From contig CADEGD010000003.1 in NCBI GenBank assembly GCA_902826795.1, positions 74,207 through 138,206 on the forward strand: a DNA stretch of 64,000 nt, written 5' to 3'. Below, piece after piece: positions 20,114 to 30,186 of this stretch. A program made the translations under genes and the position numbers. The number at the start of each line of letters is the position of its first letter. Position 1 is the first letter of the stretch. This DNA is from an uncultured Acidobacteriota bacterium (GTDB taxonomy: Bacteria > Acidobacteriota > Blastocatellia > Pyrinomonadales > Pyrinomonadaceae). The notes beneath the pieces are model-generated. The model saw only the letters and a list, made by a program, of their open reading frames with translations. It was not told where the DNA came from and made no database searches.

Positions 20114-20974
20114 ATGGAACTTGAGAAAGAACTCGAGATAGCGAAAGACTTGGCAAGGCGGGCCAGCGAGGAAATACTCGAACACTACGGGCGTGAGATC
20201 GTTGCTGAAGAAAAGATGGGCGTTGACCGGCATTATGAGCCAGTGACGGCGGCGGACCGCGCCGCGAGCCGGATAATTGTAGAGGGGCTGGCCGAGGCGT
20301 TTCCCGATGACGGCATCTTGTCCGAAGAGGAAGAAGATGTCGTTGCCGTGCGGCTAGGCCGCGAACGCGTTTGGATAATCGACCCGATCGACGGTACGGC
20401 AGGCTTCGTTCGCAAAGACGGTGATTTCGCGGTCCAGATCGGGCTGGCTAAAGATGGCGAGCCGGTCGTAGGGGTCGTACTGCTTCCCTTTCACGGCATA
20501 ACTTATTACGCAACGGCTGGCGGAGGGTCTTTCAAGGAGTCATCCGCCGGGACAGAGCGATTGCACGCGTCGAATGAAACCGATTATTCGAAAATGTTCA
20601 TGGCGGTTTCCCGAAATCATCCAAGTTCGAAGATCAGGACAGTGTTGAATTCGCTCGGGGTCGCGGGCGAGATGAATCGCGGTTCGGTGGGGCTAAAGAT
20701 CGGCCTGATAGCCGAGCAGAGCTGCGACCTCTACATACATCTTTCACCGCGAACAAAGCTTTGGGACACCTGCGCGCCGCAGATCATACTCGAAGAGGCT
20801 GGCGGCAAGCTGACGGATCTATTCGGCGAACGGTTTCGATATGACATCGAAGACTTGCAAAACCACGGCGGCATCTGCGCCACCAACGGCGCCGCTCACG
20901 AAGAAACGATCGAACGACTTCGACCTATTTTGAATGAGTTTGGAAGACTGAAGTATCGATCGAAGGGAAACTGA
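20114..20974 (+). CDS. inositol-monophosphatase family / CysQ-like phosphatase
   Basis: 286 residues. Mg-dependent phosphatase motifs: EEEE near 71-74, DPIDGTAGFV (metal ligands D90 and D93, plus T95) and LWDTCAPQIILEEAGG near the C-terminus. The family hydrolyses inositol phosphates, 3'-phosphoadenosine 5'-phosphate or related sugar phosphates. The short length and the DGTAGFVRK variant fit CysQ/BPNT-like enzymes, but the exact substrate is not readable. Predicted cytoplasmic. It stands alone and is followed by a palindromic repeat. Confidence 0.88.
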   Translation: MELEKELEIAKDLARRASEEILEHYGREIVAEEKMGVDRHYEPVTAADRAASRIIVEGLAEAFPDDGILSEEEEDVVAVRLGRERVWIIDPIDGTAGFVRKDGDFAVQIGLAKDGEPVVGVVLLPFHGITYYATAGGGSFKESSAGTERLHASNETDYSKMFMAVSRNHPSSKIRTVLNSLGVAGEMNRGSVGLKIGLIAEQSCDLYIHLSPRTKLWDTCAPQIILEEAGGKLTDLFGERFRYDIEDLQNHGGICATNGAAHEETIERLRPILNEFGRLKYRSKGN

Positions 20975-20987
20975 GTCGTCGGGTCCA

Positions 20988-21083
20988 TTAACCGCAGATG
21001 GACGCTGATAAACGCAGATAGGAAGCCATCAATTAAATCGACGCATAAAAATATTTGCGTTCATCTGCGTTGATTTGCGGTTA
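20988..21083. repeat. palindromic intergenic element, CCGCAGAT-word family (copy 1)
   Basis: The left arm is TTAACCGCAGAT, GACGCTGAT, AAACGCAGAT (20988-21020); the right arm reads, in reverse complement, AACCGCAAATCAACGCAGAT then GAACGCAAAT. The same words occur at 32926, 35338 and 44563. Directly after it, a half copy of the CACGAAA/CCACAGA words (about 21092-21130) is attached, so two families adjoin here. Confidence 0.8.
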
Positions 21084-21166
21084 GGCTTCAGAAAAATCAC
21101 GAAAACCACAGAACCAAATCCGAAAACACGGAAGAAAGGTTTGGACAATTCGCATTAGAGAGCGAG

Positions 21167-22756
<1,590 letters not shown>

Positions 22757-22892
22757 TCTTTCGTCTAGGCGTATCCGGGGAGAAACCCTTTCATTTAACC
22801 GATTCCGGATATAACTTGAAAGCAAATCGAGGAACGTTAGGAAGTATCGCACCTTTCGGTCCGATTTACCACGCATTCGGGAGAGTTCTTGA

Positions 22893-23702
22893 TTATTTAA
22901 GGACCGAGCTTCTAACAAGTGCGAAAAACAGGCTGTCCGGCAATAGTTTTCGCGCAAGAAGTATCATTGCAGAGTTGGCCGAGTAACGCATCTTCCAGCT
23001 ATCGTCGGTCACGGCGTCGTAGATAACCTGGGCGACCACTTCCCCGCCGGGCGCGGTTTCGCCGGCCTTCTGCATATTAGGCATCGCCCTGGCGACGAAG
23101 TTGTCATATGCCGTCAGGCCTTCTTTTTTCATTAGATCCATCGATCGGTCATAGAAATCGGTTTTGATCGGACCGGGCTCAACGATCTTCACCTTGATTC
23201 CAAATTCCTTGACTTCATATTGAAGCGATTCGGAGAAGCCTTCGACGGCCCACTTTGTGCCGTGGTAAAGACTGTAAAGAGGAAATGTGATTCGGCCGCC
23301 CATCGAGGCGACATTGACGATAGTTCCACGCTTCTGCTCGCGGAAATATGGCAAGATCTCTCGGCAGACGTTCATCAGGCCGAACACGTTCGTCTGAAAT
23401 TGACGGTCGATCTGTTCCTGAGTCGACGCTTCGAACGGGCCGACCAAACCGTAACCGGCGTTGTTGACGATGGCATCGACGCGACCGAACTTTTCGATAG
23501 CTCCAGCAATCGCGGACTTGATTGAATCGACATCGGTCACATCTAGTCGGAATGTCGCGACATCGGCAATCTTTTGAAGGTCGGCTGCCTTTTCCGGCGA
23601 ACGCATAGTCGCTGCAACCTTCCAGTTTTTTGACTGAAATAGCTTCGCGGTTTCAAGTCCGATTCCCGAGGAAGCTCCGGTAATGAAAACTACTTTATCC
23701 AT
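22893..23702 (-). CDS. short-chain dehydrogenase/reductase (classical SDR)
   Basis: 269 residues with the full classical set: the nucleotide loop TGASSGIG (8-15), NNAG near 83, and catalytic YHGTK (Tyr-x3-Lys) near 150-155. The proline-glycine motif VEPGPIKTDF follows. A basic residue after the second beta strand (TMRSPEK) suggests preference for NADP(H). Substrate unknown. Same strand as the B12 radical SAM gene, which it precedes. A CCACAGAG-type repeat lies directly upstream of its start. Confidence 0.93.
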   Translation of the reverse strand: MDKVVFITGASSGIGLETAKLFQSKNWKVAATMRSPEKAADLQKIADVATFRLDVTDVDSIKSAIAGAIEKFGRVDAIVNNAGYGLVGPFEASTQEQIDRQFQTNVFGLMNVCREILPYFREQKRGTIVNVASMGGRITFPLYSLYHGTKWAVEGFSESLQYEVKEFGIKVKIVEPGPIKTDFYDRSMDLMKKEGLTAYDNFVARAMPNMQKAGETAPGGEVVAQVIYDAVTDDSWKMRYSANSAMILLARKLLPDSLFFALVRSSVLK

Positions 23703-23712
23703 GTCGGGAAAT

Positions 23713-23829
23713 TTACCACAGAGATCACAGAGGACACAGAGAAATGGATAGAAAGTCCGTTTGGTCGATATCCGCCGACCTTTCTTGCTTTCCCTTGTCT
23801 CGGTGTCCTGCGTGATCTCTGTGGTAAAA
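23713..23829. repeat. palindromic intergenic element, CCACAGAG-word family (copy 1)
   Basis: Left arm TTTACCACAGAGATCACAG + AGGACACAGAG (from 23713). The right arm (CTCGGTGTCC, TGCGTGATCTCTGTGGTAAA, ending 23829) is its mirror with changes; 50 bp of unrelated sequence separates them. It fills the gap between the divergent SDR and nuclease genes, so it overlaps both promoter regions. Confidence 0.8.
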
Positions 23830-23835
23830 TCAGGT

Positions 23836-25095
23836 ATGAAATTTCTTCATATCTCGGACGTCCACTTAGGATGTACGAGATATAACCTCCCTGAAAGTCC
23901 GCGAGATTTTTTCGACGCGTGGATCGACGTGCTGCAGCGATATGGTGTTGAAGAACGTGTCGATTTCGTGATCATGTGCGGCGACTTTTTCCACAAACGA
24001 AACGTTCCGCCGGAGACAATGAACTACGCCGTTGCCGGATTGCAGTTGATGAAAGACGCTGGAATTCCGGTGGTGGCAATCGAGGGAAATCACGATCAAA
24101 AGCATAACGACAGCGAATACAGCTGGCTGCGCTCGCTTGCCAACTGGAACCTGCTGCATCTTCTTGAACCGACCAATGCGGACGGCAAGATAGGTTATGA
24201 GAAATGGAACGATGGATGCGGCGGATTTATCGATATTGGACGTGCCCGGATTTTTGGATCGCATTGGTACGGAGCCTCGGCAAATTGGGCAATCCCGATG
24301 CTTACCAGCGCGATCAAGGAGAATCGACGCGAAGGCGCGTTTCATCTGCTGATGTTGCACACCGACGTTGAGGGACATCAAACGCATCCGATCCCGGCAT
24401 TGTCGCTTTCGGCATTGAAGGAGCTGAAATCCGTCACCGACTATGTCGCACTTGGACACACTCACATGCATTACGAGATCGACAACTGGGCATTTAATCC
24501 GGGGTCGATCGAGGTGACCAACATTGCCGAATATCGCGAGAAACGCGGCGTGTTTCTTGTCGAAGTCGCCGAGGACAATTCAATTTCGGCAAAGCACATT
24601 GACGACTATCGATACCGGCCGTTTCAGCGAATTCCATTTAATGTCGATGGTTTCGCAGATGCGAAAGAACTAACGGAAGCCGTACTCCAAACCGTTTCGC
24701 GCGAAGCACATGCGAGCGAAGCGGAAAAACCTCAGCCGATCATCGAGATCATCCTTAAAGGCCAGCTTGGATTTCCAAACTCGGTACTTGAAATGGCTGA
24801 GATCCGTGAGCGGGCGAAGGTGACCACGGGAGCTTTGCACATTCGCATCAAGAATAACTCGGTTCCGGTCGACTACGCCGTCGCGGCTGATATTGAAGAG
24901 GACGCCTCACGGGAGAAACTCGAGCGCCGGGTTGTGGAAGATCTGATCGTCCGCGACAATCGATATAAAACAAATATTACCGATATCTCGGAGGCCGTCA
25001 TCGGCGCAAAACGACTGGCTCTTAGCGATGAGGAGCCAGAAAAGATCGCAGAATTTATAGCTCAAAGATCAGCCACTAATGTCAGAAGCATCTGA
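23836..25095 (+). CDS. SbcD/Mre11-like metallophosphoesterase nuclease
   Basis: 419 residues from the ATG at 23836; upstream extension into the repeat is rejected. Calcineurin-type metal motifs in order: SDVHLG (D8, H10), CGDFFH (D50), GNHDQ (N85, H86), LHTDVEGH and GHTHMH. The C-terminal part (about 260-419) is the capping domain typical of DNA repair exonuclease subunits. The ATPase partner SbcC/Rad50 is not in this window. It overlaps the next gene by 17 bp, so the two are probably translated together. Confidence 0.88.
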   Translation: MKFLHISDVHLGCTRYNLPESPRDFFDAWIDVLQRYGVEERVDFVIMCGDFFHKRNVPPETMNYAVAGLQLMKDAGIPVVAIEGNHDQKHNDSEYSWLRSLANWNLLHLLEPTNADGKIGYEKWNDGCGGFIDIGRARIFGSHWYGASANWAIPMLTSAIKENRREGAFHLLMLHTDVEGHQTHPIPALSLSALKELKSVTDYVALGHTHMHYEIDNWAFNPGSIEVTNIAEYREKRGVFLVEVAEDNSISAKHIDDYRYRPFQRIPFNVDGFADAKELTEAVLQTVSREAHASEAEKPQPIIEIILKGQLGFPNSVLEMAEIRERAKVTTGALHIRIKNNSVPVDYAVAADIEEDASREKLERRVVEDLIVRDNRYKTNITDISEAVIGAKRLALSDEEPEKIAEFIAQRSATNVRSI

Positions 25096-25780
25096 AAAAA
25101 TAGCCGGCATCGAACATCTGCCGATCTTTCCTCTACCGCTCGTGCTGATGCCGTACGAGCTGTTGCCACTTCACATTTTCGAACCGCGATATCGGCAGAT
25201 GTTAAAAGACATCGAGCTCCGTCGAAATCTTTTCGGTGTAAGTTTTTTCGAGGCTCAGGGCGAGTTTGACGAAAAGCCGAAACCGGGCGCGATCGGGTGC
25301 GTTGCGGAGGTTCGACAATCGCAGACGCTCCCGGACGAACGGTCGAACATTGTAACGTTCGGGTTGATCCGGTATCGCGTGCGCGATTACGTCGATATCG
25401 GCACGCCGTATTTTGCCGCCGAAGTAGATTTTTTTGAGGACGACCCCGAGCCTGCGGAGGTTCTCGACCCTATCGCCGACGAGGTTTTCGGCTTTTTTGA
25501 AAGAGTGGCAAAGGCCGCTTTTAAGTTAAGCGGCAACCGAGGGCAGTTTCCGGAAGTGCCGCGGGCCGAGCCGGAGCAGCTTTCGTTTTTAGTTGCGGCG
25601 GCGTTCAATTTGGATAACGAGCTTAAGACGCAGTTCGTCGAAATGACTTCCGCATCCGAACGGCTGATTCGGCTTAAAAGTATTCTCGAACAAGCTGTGG
25701 GCCAAATGGAAAGCAACGCCGAGGTCGTCGGCGTTGCGCAAAAGAATGGTCATTCCAAAAAACCTATAAAGCTCGACTAG
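25079..25780 (+). CDS. LON N-terminal (substrate-binding) domain protein
   Basis: 233 residues made up of the LON protease N-terminal domain alone: LPIFPLPLVLMPYELLPLHI, then FEPRYRQML, then a helical bundle (about 135-210). No ATPase or protease domain. Stand-alone LON-domain proteins are common and poorly characterised; some may recruit substrates to proteases. It overlaps the SbcD-like gene at its start and the convergent hydrolase-like gene at its end (17 bp each). Confidence 0.9.
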   Translation: MSEASEKIAGIEHLPIFPLPLVLMPYELLPLHIFEPRYRQMLKDIELRRNLFGVSFFEAQGEFDEKPKPGAIGCVAEVRQSQTLPDERSNIVTFGLIRYRVRDYVDIGTPYFAAEVDFFEDDPEPAEVLDPIADEVFGFFERVAKAAFKLSGNRGQFPEVPRAEPEQLSFLVAAAFNLDNELKTQFVEMTSASERLIRLKSILEQAVGQMESNAEVVGVAQKNGHSKKPIKLD

Positions 25781-26753
25781 CTACCTGCATCGGCTGCGCG
25801 AATGCGTTTCGGAAAAAGTCGATCACTCGCTGGTCGTAGGACGCGCTGGTTTCAAGCGATGCGTTCAGGATATTCATTCCCGACGGACTGAGGTCAGTTT
25901 TTGAATCCATCTTCACCGAATTCGGAAAGCATTTACTCAGCCTCGACGTAGATTCCTGAAATTCCGCCGCGTCACCTCCAGCGAGTAAGAGCACGTTTCG
26001 GTTTTGAAGCTGCCTGGCCATGTCGCAGGCTGAACCCCGTTTGTAACAGCCATCGTAAAAGTAAGCATACGTGCCGAGTTGACCGAGCTTTTCGGTTACG
26101 CTCCTCGCAAAGGGAAATCGCTGTCCGATTGCCGACGAAAGAACGGCGTCCGAATCAGCCGGAATAGAATCGAGGGCAATGGCCTTAACGTCAGGATGGC
26201 CTGCGGTCGCAAGTGCAGAAAGAGCTCCCATTTCGAGCCCGTAAATGCCAACGCCGCCGCCGATCAACTGAAATTGTCCGTCAGCCGTTTTCAATCCTTT
26301 TACATACTCGACAGTTGCCGAAAGATCGTCAGACTCGCATCCGCCGAAGGTACACTTTTGCTCGCTGGCACCGTTTCCGTGGCCTCGAAGATCGGGCATA
26401 AGAACCGTAAAATTCGTGCCTTCGTTAAGCTTCACACCGAGATCGAGCAGATGCGACCGATTGGCTCCGTATCGGTGAAGCAGGATCACCGCAGGCATAT
26501 TCGGCTCACCGCGAAGAAGCCAGCCTTTCTGAGCGCTGCCATCCTTGCCCTGCCACGTCTCTTCGGTAACTTGAGCGCCGCGAGAGCTCAACATCCCGTA
26601 TTTCTCCGGCGTTACGAGATATCCGGTATCGACTGGGCGCGAGGCTTCGTGCACGAGCCAAACACCGGCGACAGCTATGGAGATCAGCAGTAGCAGCACG
26701 ACGGGGAGCAGGAGGCGAATAAAACTTTTTGTAAGACGGGTAACTTTTGCCAT
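25764..26753 (-). CDS. membrane-anchored alpha/beta-hydrolase-fold protein lacking the nucleophile
   Basis: 330 residues from the ATG at 26753 (MAKVTRLTKS). An anchor lies at 13-35 (RLLLPVVLLLLISIAVAGVW). The fold is clear: strand and oxyanion region PAVILLHRYGANRS, then VLMPDLRGHGNG. At the nucleophile elbow it reads GIYGLEMGAL, so the expected Gly-x-Ser-x-Gly serine is E174. No convincing acid or His loop is visible near the end. It is therefore likely a pseudo-enzyme or uses another chemistry. Cysteines at CTFGGCE, CYKRGSACD and SKCFP could form disulfides outside the membrane. Confidence 0.85.
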   Translation of the reverse strand: MAKVTRLTKSFIRLLLPVVLLLLISIAVAGVWLVHEASRPVDTGYLVTPEKYGMLSSRGAQVTEETWQGKDGSAQKGWLLRGEPNMPAVILLHRYGANRSHLLDLGVKLNEGTNFTVLMPDLRGHGNGASEQKCTFGGCESDDLSATVEYVKGLKTADGQFQLIGGGVGIYGLEMGALSALATAGHPDVKAIALDSIPADSDAVLSSAIGQRFPFARSVTEKLGQLGTYAYFYDGCYKRGSACDMARQLQNRNVLLLAGGDAAEFQESTSRLSKCFPNSVKMDSKTDLSPSGMNILNASLETSASYDQRVIDFFRNAFAQPMQVASRAL

Positions 26754-26891
26754 GGTGGAACTTGAACGGGTCAAGGTTTGATGCAACGAAGAATCGTGTG
26801 CGGGATTCTTATGAAAACAAGCGGGTAAGAAAAGGCTTCAGGCGAGCCAGCTAAAATGCTACCATAATCGCCAGTTTTGAGGAAGATTTTT

Positions 26892-28766
26892 GTGAAATCA
26901 TTCAAATTGCACTATTCGCTGATTCTGTTGGTTTTATCGGCGTTTACCACCGTCGTTTCTGCGCAAACCGCTACGGTTTCGACCGGCGGTGCCCGAGGTT
27001 CGGCCGTGTCCGCCAATTTCATGCGGCTAAACGACGTGAGAGAGGGCATGCGCGGTACCGCGAGGACGGTTTTTCGCGGCAGCGTTCCTGAGGAATTCAA
27101 CGTCGAGATACTCGGCGTCGTGCCCGGCGGGATCGGACCGAAGCAGGACATGATCGTCGGCCGGATCAGCGGCGGCGGTGCAGAACGGACGGCGGTATTT
27201 GCCGGCATGTCGGGATCTCCGGTTTACATCGACGGCAAGCTGGTCGGGGCGATCTCGTACAGCTTCCCATTCTCGAAAGAGGCGATATGCGGCATCACGC
27301 CGATCGAGCAGATGGTGGGTATGTTCGAGCACCGTTTGCCTGCCAAAACTGTTGCCCGCGAGCCGCGATCTTTCTCGTTTGCTGAACTCGCGTCGACCGA
27401 TCTTTTCTCGAGCCTTACGAAGCCTGCAACAAATGGAATCGTCAGCGGAGTTTCGCAAGGCTCGCCGATGATGGCTGTCGCGGGGCAGAGTTTTCAAAGG
27501 ATCGCAACGCCGATGACCTTTACCGGATTTTCGCAGCAGACGCTGTCGATGTTTTCGCCGCAGTTGATGCAATCGGGTCTGCTGCCTGTTGCGGCCGCTG
27601 GCGGAGCGGCTTCTATATCGCCGATGAAGGCCGCGAATGCTGAGACGCTCATTGGCGGAACGTCCGTTTCGATGCAGTTGACCCGCGGCGACTACAGTAT
27701 GGCGGCAGCCGGAACAGTTACGCTGCGAGACGGCGACAAGATCTATGCGTTTGGACATCCGTTTCTTAATCTCGGCTCGTCCGATCTGCCGATGTCTGAG
27801 TCGCACGTCGTCACGGTGATACCAAACGTCAACAACTCGTTCAAGCTCGCCGTGCCCGACGCGATGGTAGGCTCGATGACACAGGACCTTGCAACGGGCG
27901 TGTTCGGCAAGCTCGGAAAAGCTCCGGCGATGATCCCCGTTCGGCTGAACATCCAGACCAGCCGAGGAGCGACGGAAGCGGTCAATTTCGAAGTAGCCCG
28001 CGATGAATTTTTAACGCCGCTGCTGCTCAACATGGCGATCTATAATGCCGTCACGGCAAACGAACGCGGACTCGGCGATACGACGGTCGACATCAAGGGC
28101 ACCGTTAAGCTAAAGGGCCAGCAGCCGCTTACGATCCAGCGTAAATTTGCCGGCGGACAGGCACAGTTGATGGCGTCAGGTTCGGTCGTAGCTCCGGTAG
28201 GCGTCTTATTGAGAAGCCGTTTCGACGACCTGACGATCGACGGCATTACTGTCGATATCGCTTCGACTGACGGAACTCAGATCGGTCTTCTCGACCGGCT
28301 ATCGGTCGATCGTCATCAAGTTGAAGCCGGTGAAACGATCGAGATCCAGGCTTTTGCGAGAACGGTCGCGGGGAAGACGTTCGTTCAGCGAATTCCAGTT
28401 ACGATCCCGAAAGATACGCCGGCGGGCAGCTTTAAGATCATCATCGGCGACGGCAGCCAGGTACAGAAAGAATCCGCATCGCAGCATTTTGTTCCCGCTA
28501 CGCTTGCAGATCTGGTCGCAACCATCAATGGCTTGAAGACCAGCGATCGGCTTTATGCGGTCGGCACAAGGACGAGTCCGGGAGCCGTGATCGGTTCGAG
28601 CGAGATGCCAAACCTGCCGCCTTCGATGATCGCTACTCTCAACAGCGACCGGACGACCGGCGTGATCAAACCGACTGTTCAGACCGTAGTCTTTGAGAAG
28701 ATTCTTCCGCCGTCCGAGATGATTATCACGGGTCAGCAGACGGTTTCGATAGAGATTGTTAGGTAA
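26892..28766 (+). CDS. exported SpoIVB-type (S55) serine protease-like protein
   Basis: 624 residues. A GTG at 26892 with GAGGAAG 6 nt upstream is a better start than a TTG at 26877. Signal peptide SLILLVLSAFTTVVSA. The S55 region carries the catalytic-serine motif FAGMSGSPVYIDG (S108), VGAISYSF, and the FGHPFLNLGSS motif near 290, which is typical of the family. The C-terminal 300 residues are beta-rich. SpoIVB acts in Bacillus sporulation, but this Gram-negative setting has no sporulation genes; acidobacterial S55 paralogues are probably envelope proteases or scaffolds. A TTG-started gene follows 20 bp later. Confidence 0.85.
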   Translation: MKSFKLHYSLILLVLSAFTTVVSAQTATVSTGGARGSAVSANFMRLNDVREGMRGTARTVFRGSVPEEFNVEILGVVPGGIGPKQDMIVGRISGGGAERTAVFAGMSGSPVYIDGKLVGAISYSFPFSKEAICGITPIEQMVGMFEHRLPAKTVAREPRSFSFAELASTDLFSSLTKPATNGIVSGVSQGSPMMAVAGQSFQRIATPMTFTGFSQQTLSMFSPQLMQSGLLPVAAAGGAASISPMKAANAETLIGGTSVSMQLTRGDYSMAAAGTVTLRDGDKIYAFGHPFLNLGSSDLPMSESHVVTVIPNVNNSFKLAVPDAMVGSMTQDLATGVFGKLGKAPAMIPVRLNIQTSRGATEAVNFEVARDEFLTPLLLNMAIYNAVTANERGLGDTTVDIKGTVKLKGQQPLTIQRKFAGGQAQLMASGSVVAPVGVLLRSRFDDLTIDGITVDIASTDGTQIGLLDRLSVDRHQVEAGETIEIQAFARTVAGKTFVQRIPVTIPKDTPAGSFKIIIGDGSQVQKESASQHFVPATLADLVATINGLKTSDRLYAVGTRTSPGAVIGSSEMPNLPPSMIATLNSDRTTGVIKPTVQTVVFEKILPPSEMIITGQQTVSIEIVR

Positions 28767-28786
28767 ACATTACAGAGACCTGCATT

Positions 28787-29350
28787 TTGATAAACTGGAA
28801 TGTGAATACTATAAACAACCTGCTCAATGCCGCTAGTTTTGCTGCCAAGTATCACACGGGGCAAACACGCAAAGGTGAACGCGGTGAACCCTACATCAAT
28901 CATCCGTTAGAAGTCGCGAACCTGATCGCCAACGTCGGCGGTATCGACGACATCGACATTCTGATGGCGGCGATCTTGCACGACACGGTCGAAGACTGTG
29001 GCGTGACGCGTGACGAGATAGCTTCGCTTTTCGGCGAGACCGTTGCGAGCTATGTGCTTGAGGTGACAGACGACAAATCTCTACCGAAAGCCGAGCGGAA
29101 ACGGCTCCAGATTGAACACGCTCCGCATCTTTCGACCGGTGCGAAGATCGTGAAGCTTGCCGACAAGATCAGCAACATAACCGACATTACTAACAGCCCT
29201 CCGGCCGACTGGACGATCGAACGCCGACGTGAATATGTCGAATGGGGCAGTTCGGTCGTTGCGGGCCTTCGCGGCGTAAATGCAAAACTCGAAGCACATT
29301 TTGATTCGCTGGTCACCAGAGCCAGATCGGCAGTCGAGCAGGCCGCTTGA
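28787..29350 (+). CDS. small SpoT-like HD-domain (p)ppGpp hydrolase
   Basis: 187 residues comprising only the HD hydrolase domain: the metal set is H (NHPLEVA), HD (ILHDTVEDCG) and D (KLADKISN). There is no synthetase, TGS or ACT domain, so it matches the MESH1/small alarmone hydrolase type, which would lower (p)ppGpp. No ATG fits the start: TTG at 28787 or GTG at 28802 are the options, both with weak RBS. It may be co-transcribed with the S55 gene 20 bp upstream. Confidence 0.85.
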   Translation: MINWNVNTINNLLNAASFAAKYHTGQTRKGERGEPYINHPLEVANLIANVGGIDDIDILMAAILHDTVEDCGVTRDEIASLFGETVASYVLEVTDDKSLPKAERKRLQIEHAPHLSTGAKIVKLADKISNITDITNSPPADWTIERRREYVEWGSSVVAGLRGVNAKLEAHFDSLVTRARSAVEQAA

Positions 29351-29653
29351 GTCCTATATCGCATCGCGATCTTGAACCCGTTGACTCGCGACCGTGGAAC
29401 AAAGTGGGCTACAAACCCTGTAGGAGTGGGCAGTTTGCTGTTCCGCTCCATTTCGAGGAGTGTGGTTTTGCGCCATTTGGAACAAGAATCTGAGACCTAC
29501 ATCAACTGCTGAGCCCGTTTCGTCGATCTGTTTTCCACAACCCGTTTCCTTTTTTGATGGAAAGTAAGGGCGACTAGTTTTTCAAAGACCCCCATGCGGG
29601 CACGAGCCCGGCCGATCATAGTCGCACAGACGCAACAGAATGTCAACAACATT
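29351..29653. other. 303-bp gene-free stretch between convergent genes
   Basis: No credible protein gene. It holds a candidate structured RNA (29394-29556), a T-rich hairpin TTTCC..GGAAA (about 29545-29562) and a hairpin CGGGC-ACGA-GCCCG (about 29597-29610). Confidence 0.6.
29394..29556 (+). ncRNA. candidate structured RNA, long irregular hairpin (6S-like shape)
   Basis: Nested pairings in order from outside: GTGGAA (29394) with TTCCAC (29533); GGGCT (29406) with AGCCC (29512); GTAGG (29420) with CCTAC (29496); GTTC (29440) with GAAC (29480); CGCTCC (29444) with GGAGTG (29457). Large internal bubbles lie between them, and a TTTTTT run ends at 29556. A TTGACT at 29381 could be a -35 element. 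A long rod with a big bubble and about 150-160 nt resembles 6S RNA. I cannot confirm the conserved bubble sequence, so it stays a candidate. Confidence 0.3.
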
Positions 29654-30103
29654 TCATGGCTTCAAGGCTGACTCACCTTCTACCCAAACCTCGCCGTCGG
29701 CGTAGACTTCTTTTTTCCAAATAGGGACCGTGCGTTTGAGTTCTTTGATGAGCCATTCGCAGGCGGTGAACGCGGCTCTGCGATGGGGTGCGGACACGGA
29801 AATGACGACGCTCGTTTCACCAATCTCAAGTTTGCCGAGCCGATGGACTATCCCGACGTTTGAGATCTCGAATTCTGCTTTCGCTTGCTCGACAAGCTTC
29901 TGCATTTCCCTGACCGCCATCGGTTCGTAGGCTTCGTAGACAAGGTAGTCGGTTTCGCGTGTTTCTCCGGTTTGCTTGTCCTTCGTGAACCGTCTTGCAT
30001 AGCCATCCAGCGTCACGGTTGCACCACACTCCGACGGCACCACGCGTCTCGCGACGGAAGTGATGTCGATGGGATCGGTCGTTAATTCTGTAAAGTCAGA
30101 CAT
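29654..30103 (-). CDS. moaE: molybdopterin synthase catalytic subunit MoaE
   Basis: Inserts the dithiolene sulfurs into cPMP with MoaD. 149 residues with the family signature: GATVTLDGYARRFT near the N-terminus, VYEAYEPMAVREM, VGIVHRLGKLEIGE, and the active-site region SAPHRRAAFTACEWLIKELK and PIWKKE. Its partner moaD lies 1.4 kb away on the same strand, separated by a hydroxylase gene. A small ACAGGAT-word repeat sits between moaE and that gene. Confidence 0.95.
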   Translation of the reverse strand: MSDFTELTTDPIDITSVARRVVPSECGATVTLDGYARRFTKDKQTGETRETDYLVYEAYEPMAVREMQKLVEQAKAEFEISNVGIVHRLGKLEIGETSVVISVSAPHRRAAFTACEWLIKELKRTVPIWKKEVYADGEVWVEGESALKP

Positions 30104-30111
30104 TATTCAAA

Positions 30112-30186
30112 CAGGATATACAGGACGAACAGGATTTATGAAATTTTATAGATTTCGTCAGCTTCATCATATTTATCCTGTCTAAA
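30112..30186. repeat. palindromic intergenic element, ACAGGA-word family
   Basis: Left arm AACAGGATATACAGGACGAA + CAGGATTTAT (30112-30139); right arm ATATTTATCCTGTCTAA mirrors its first word. It fills the gap between moaE and the hydroxylase gene. The right arm is short, so the copy may be partial. Confidence 0.6.
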
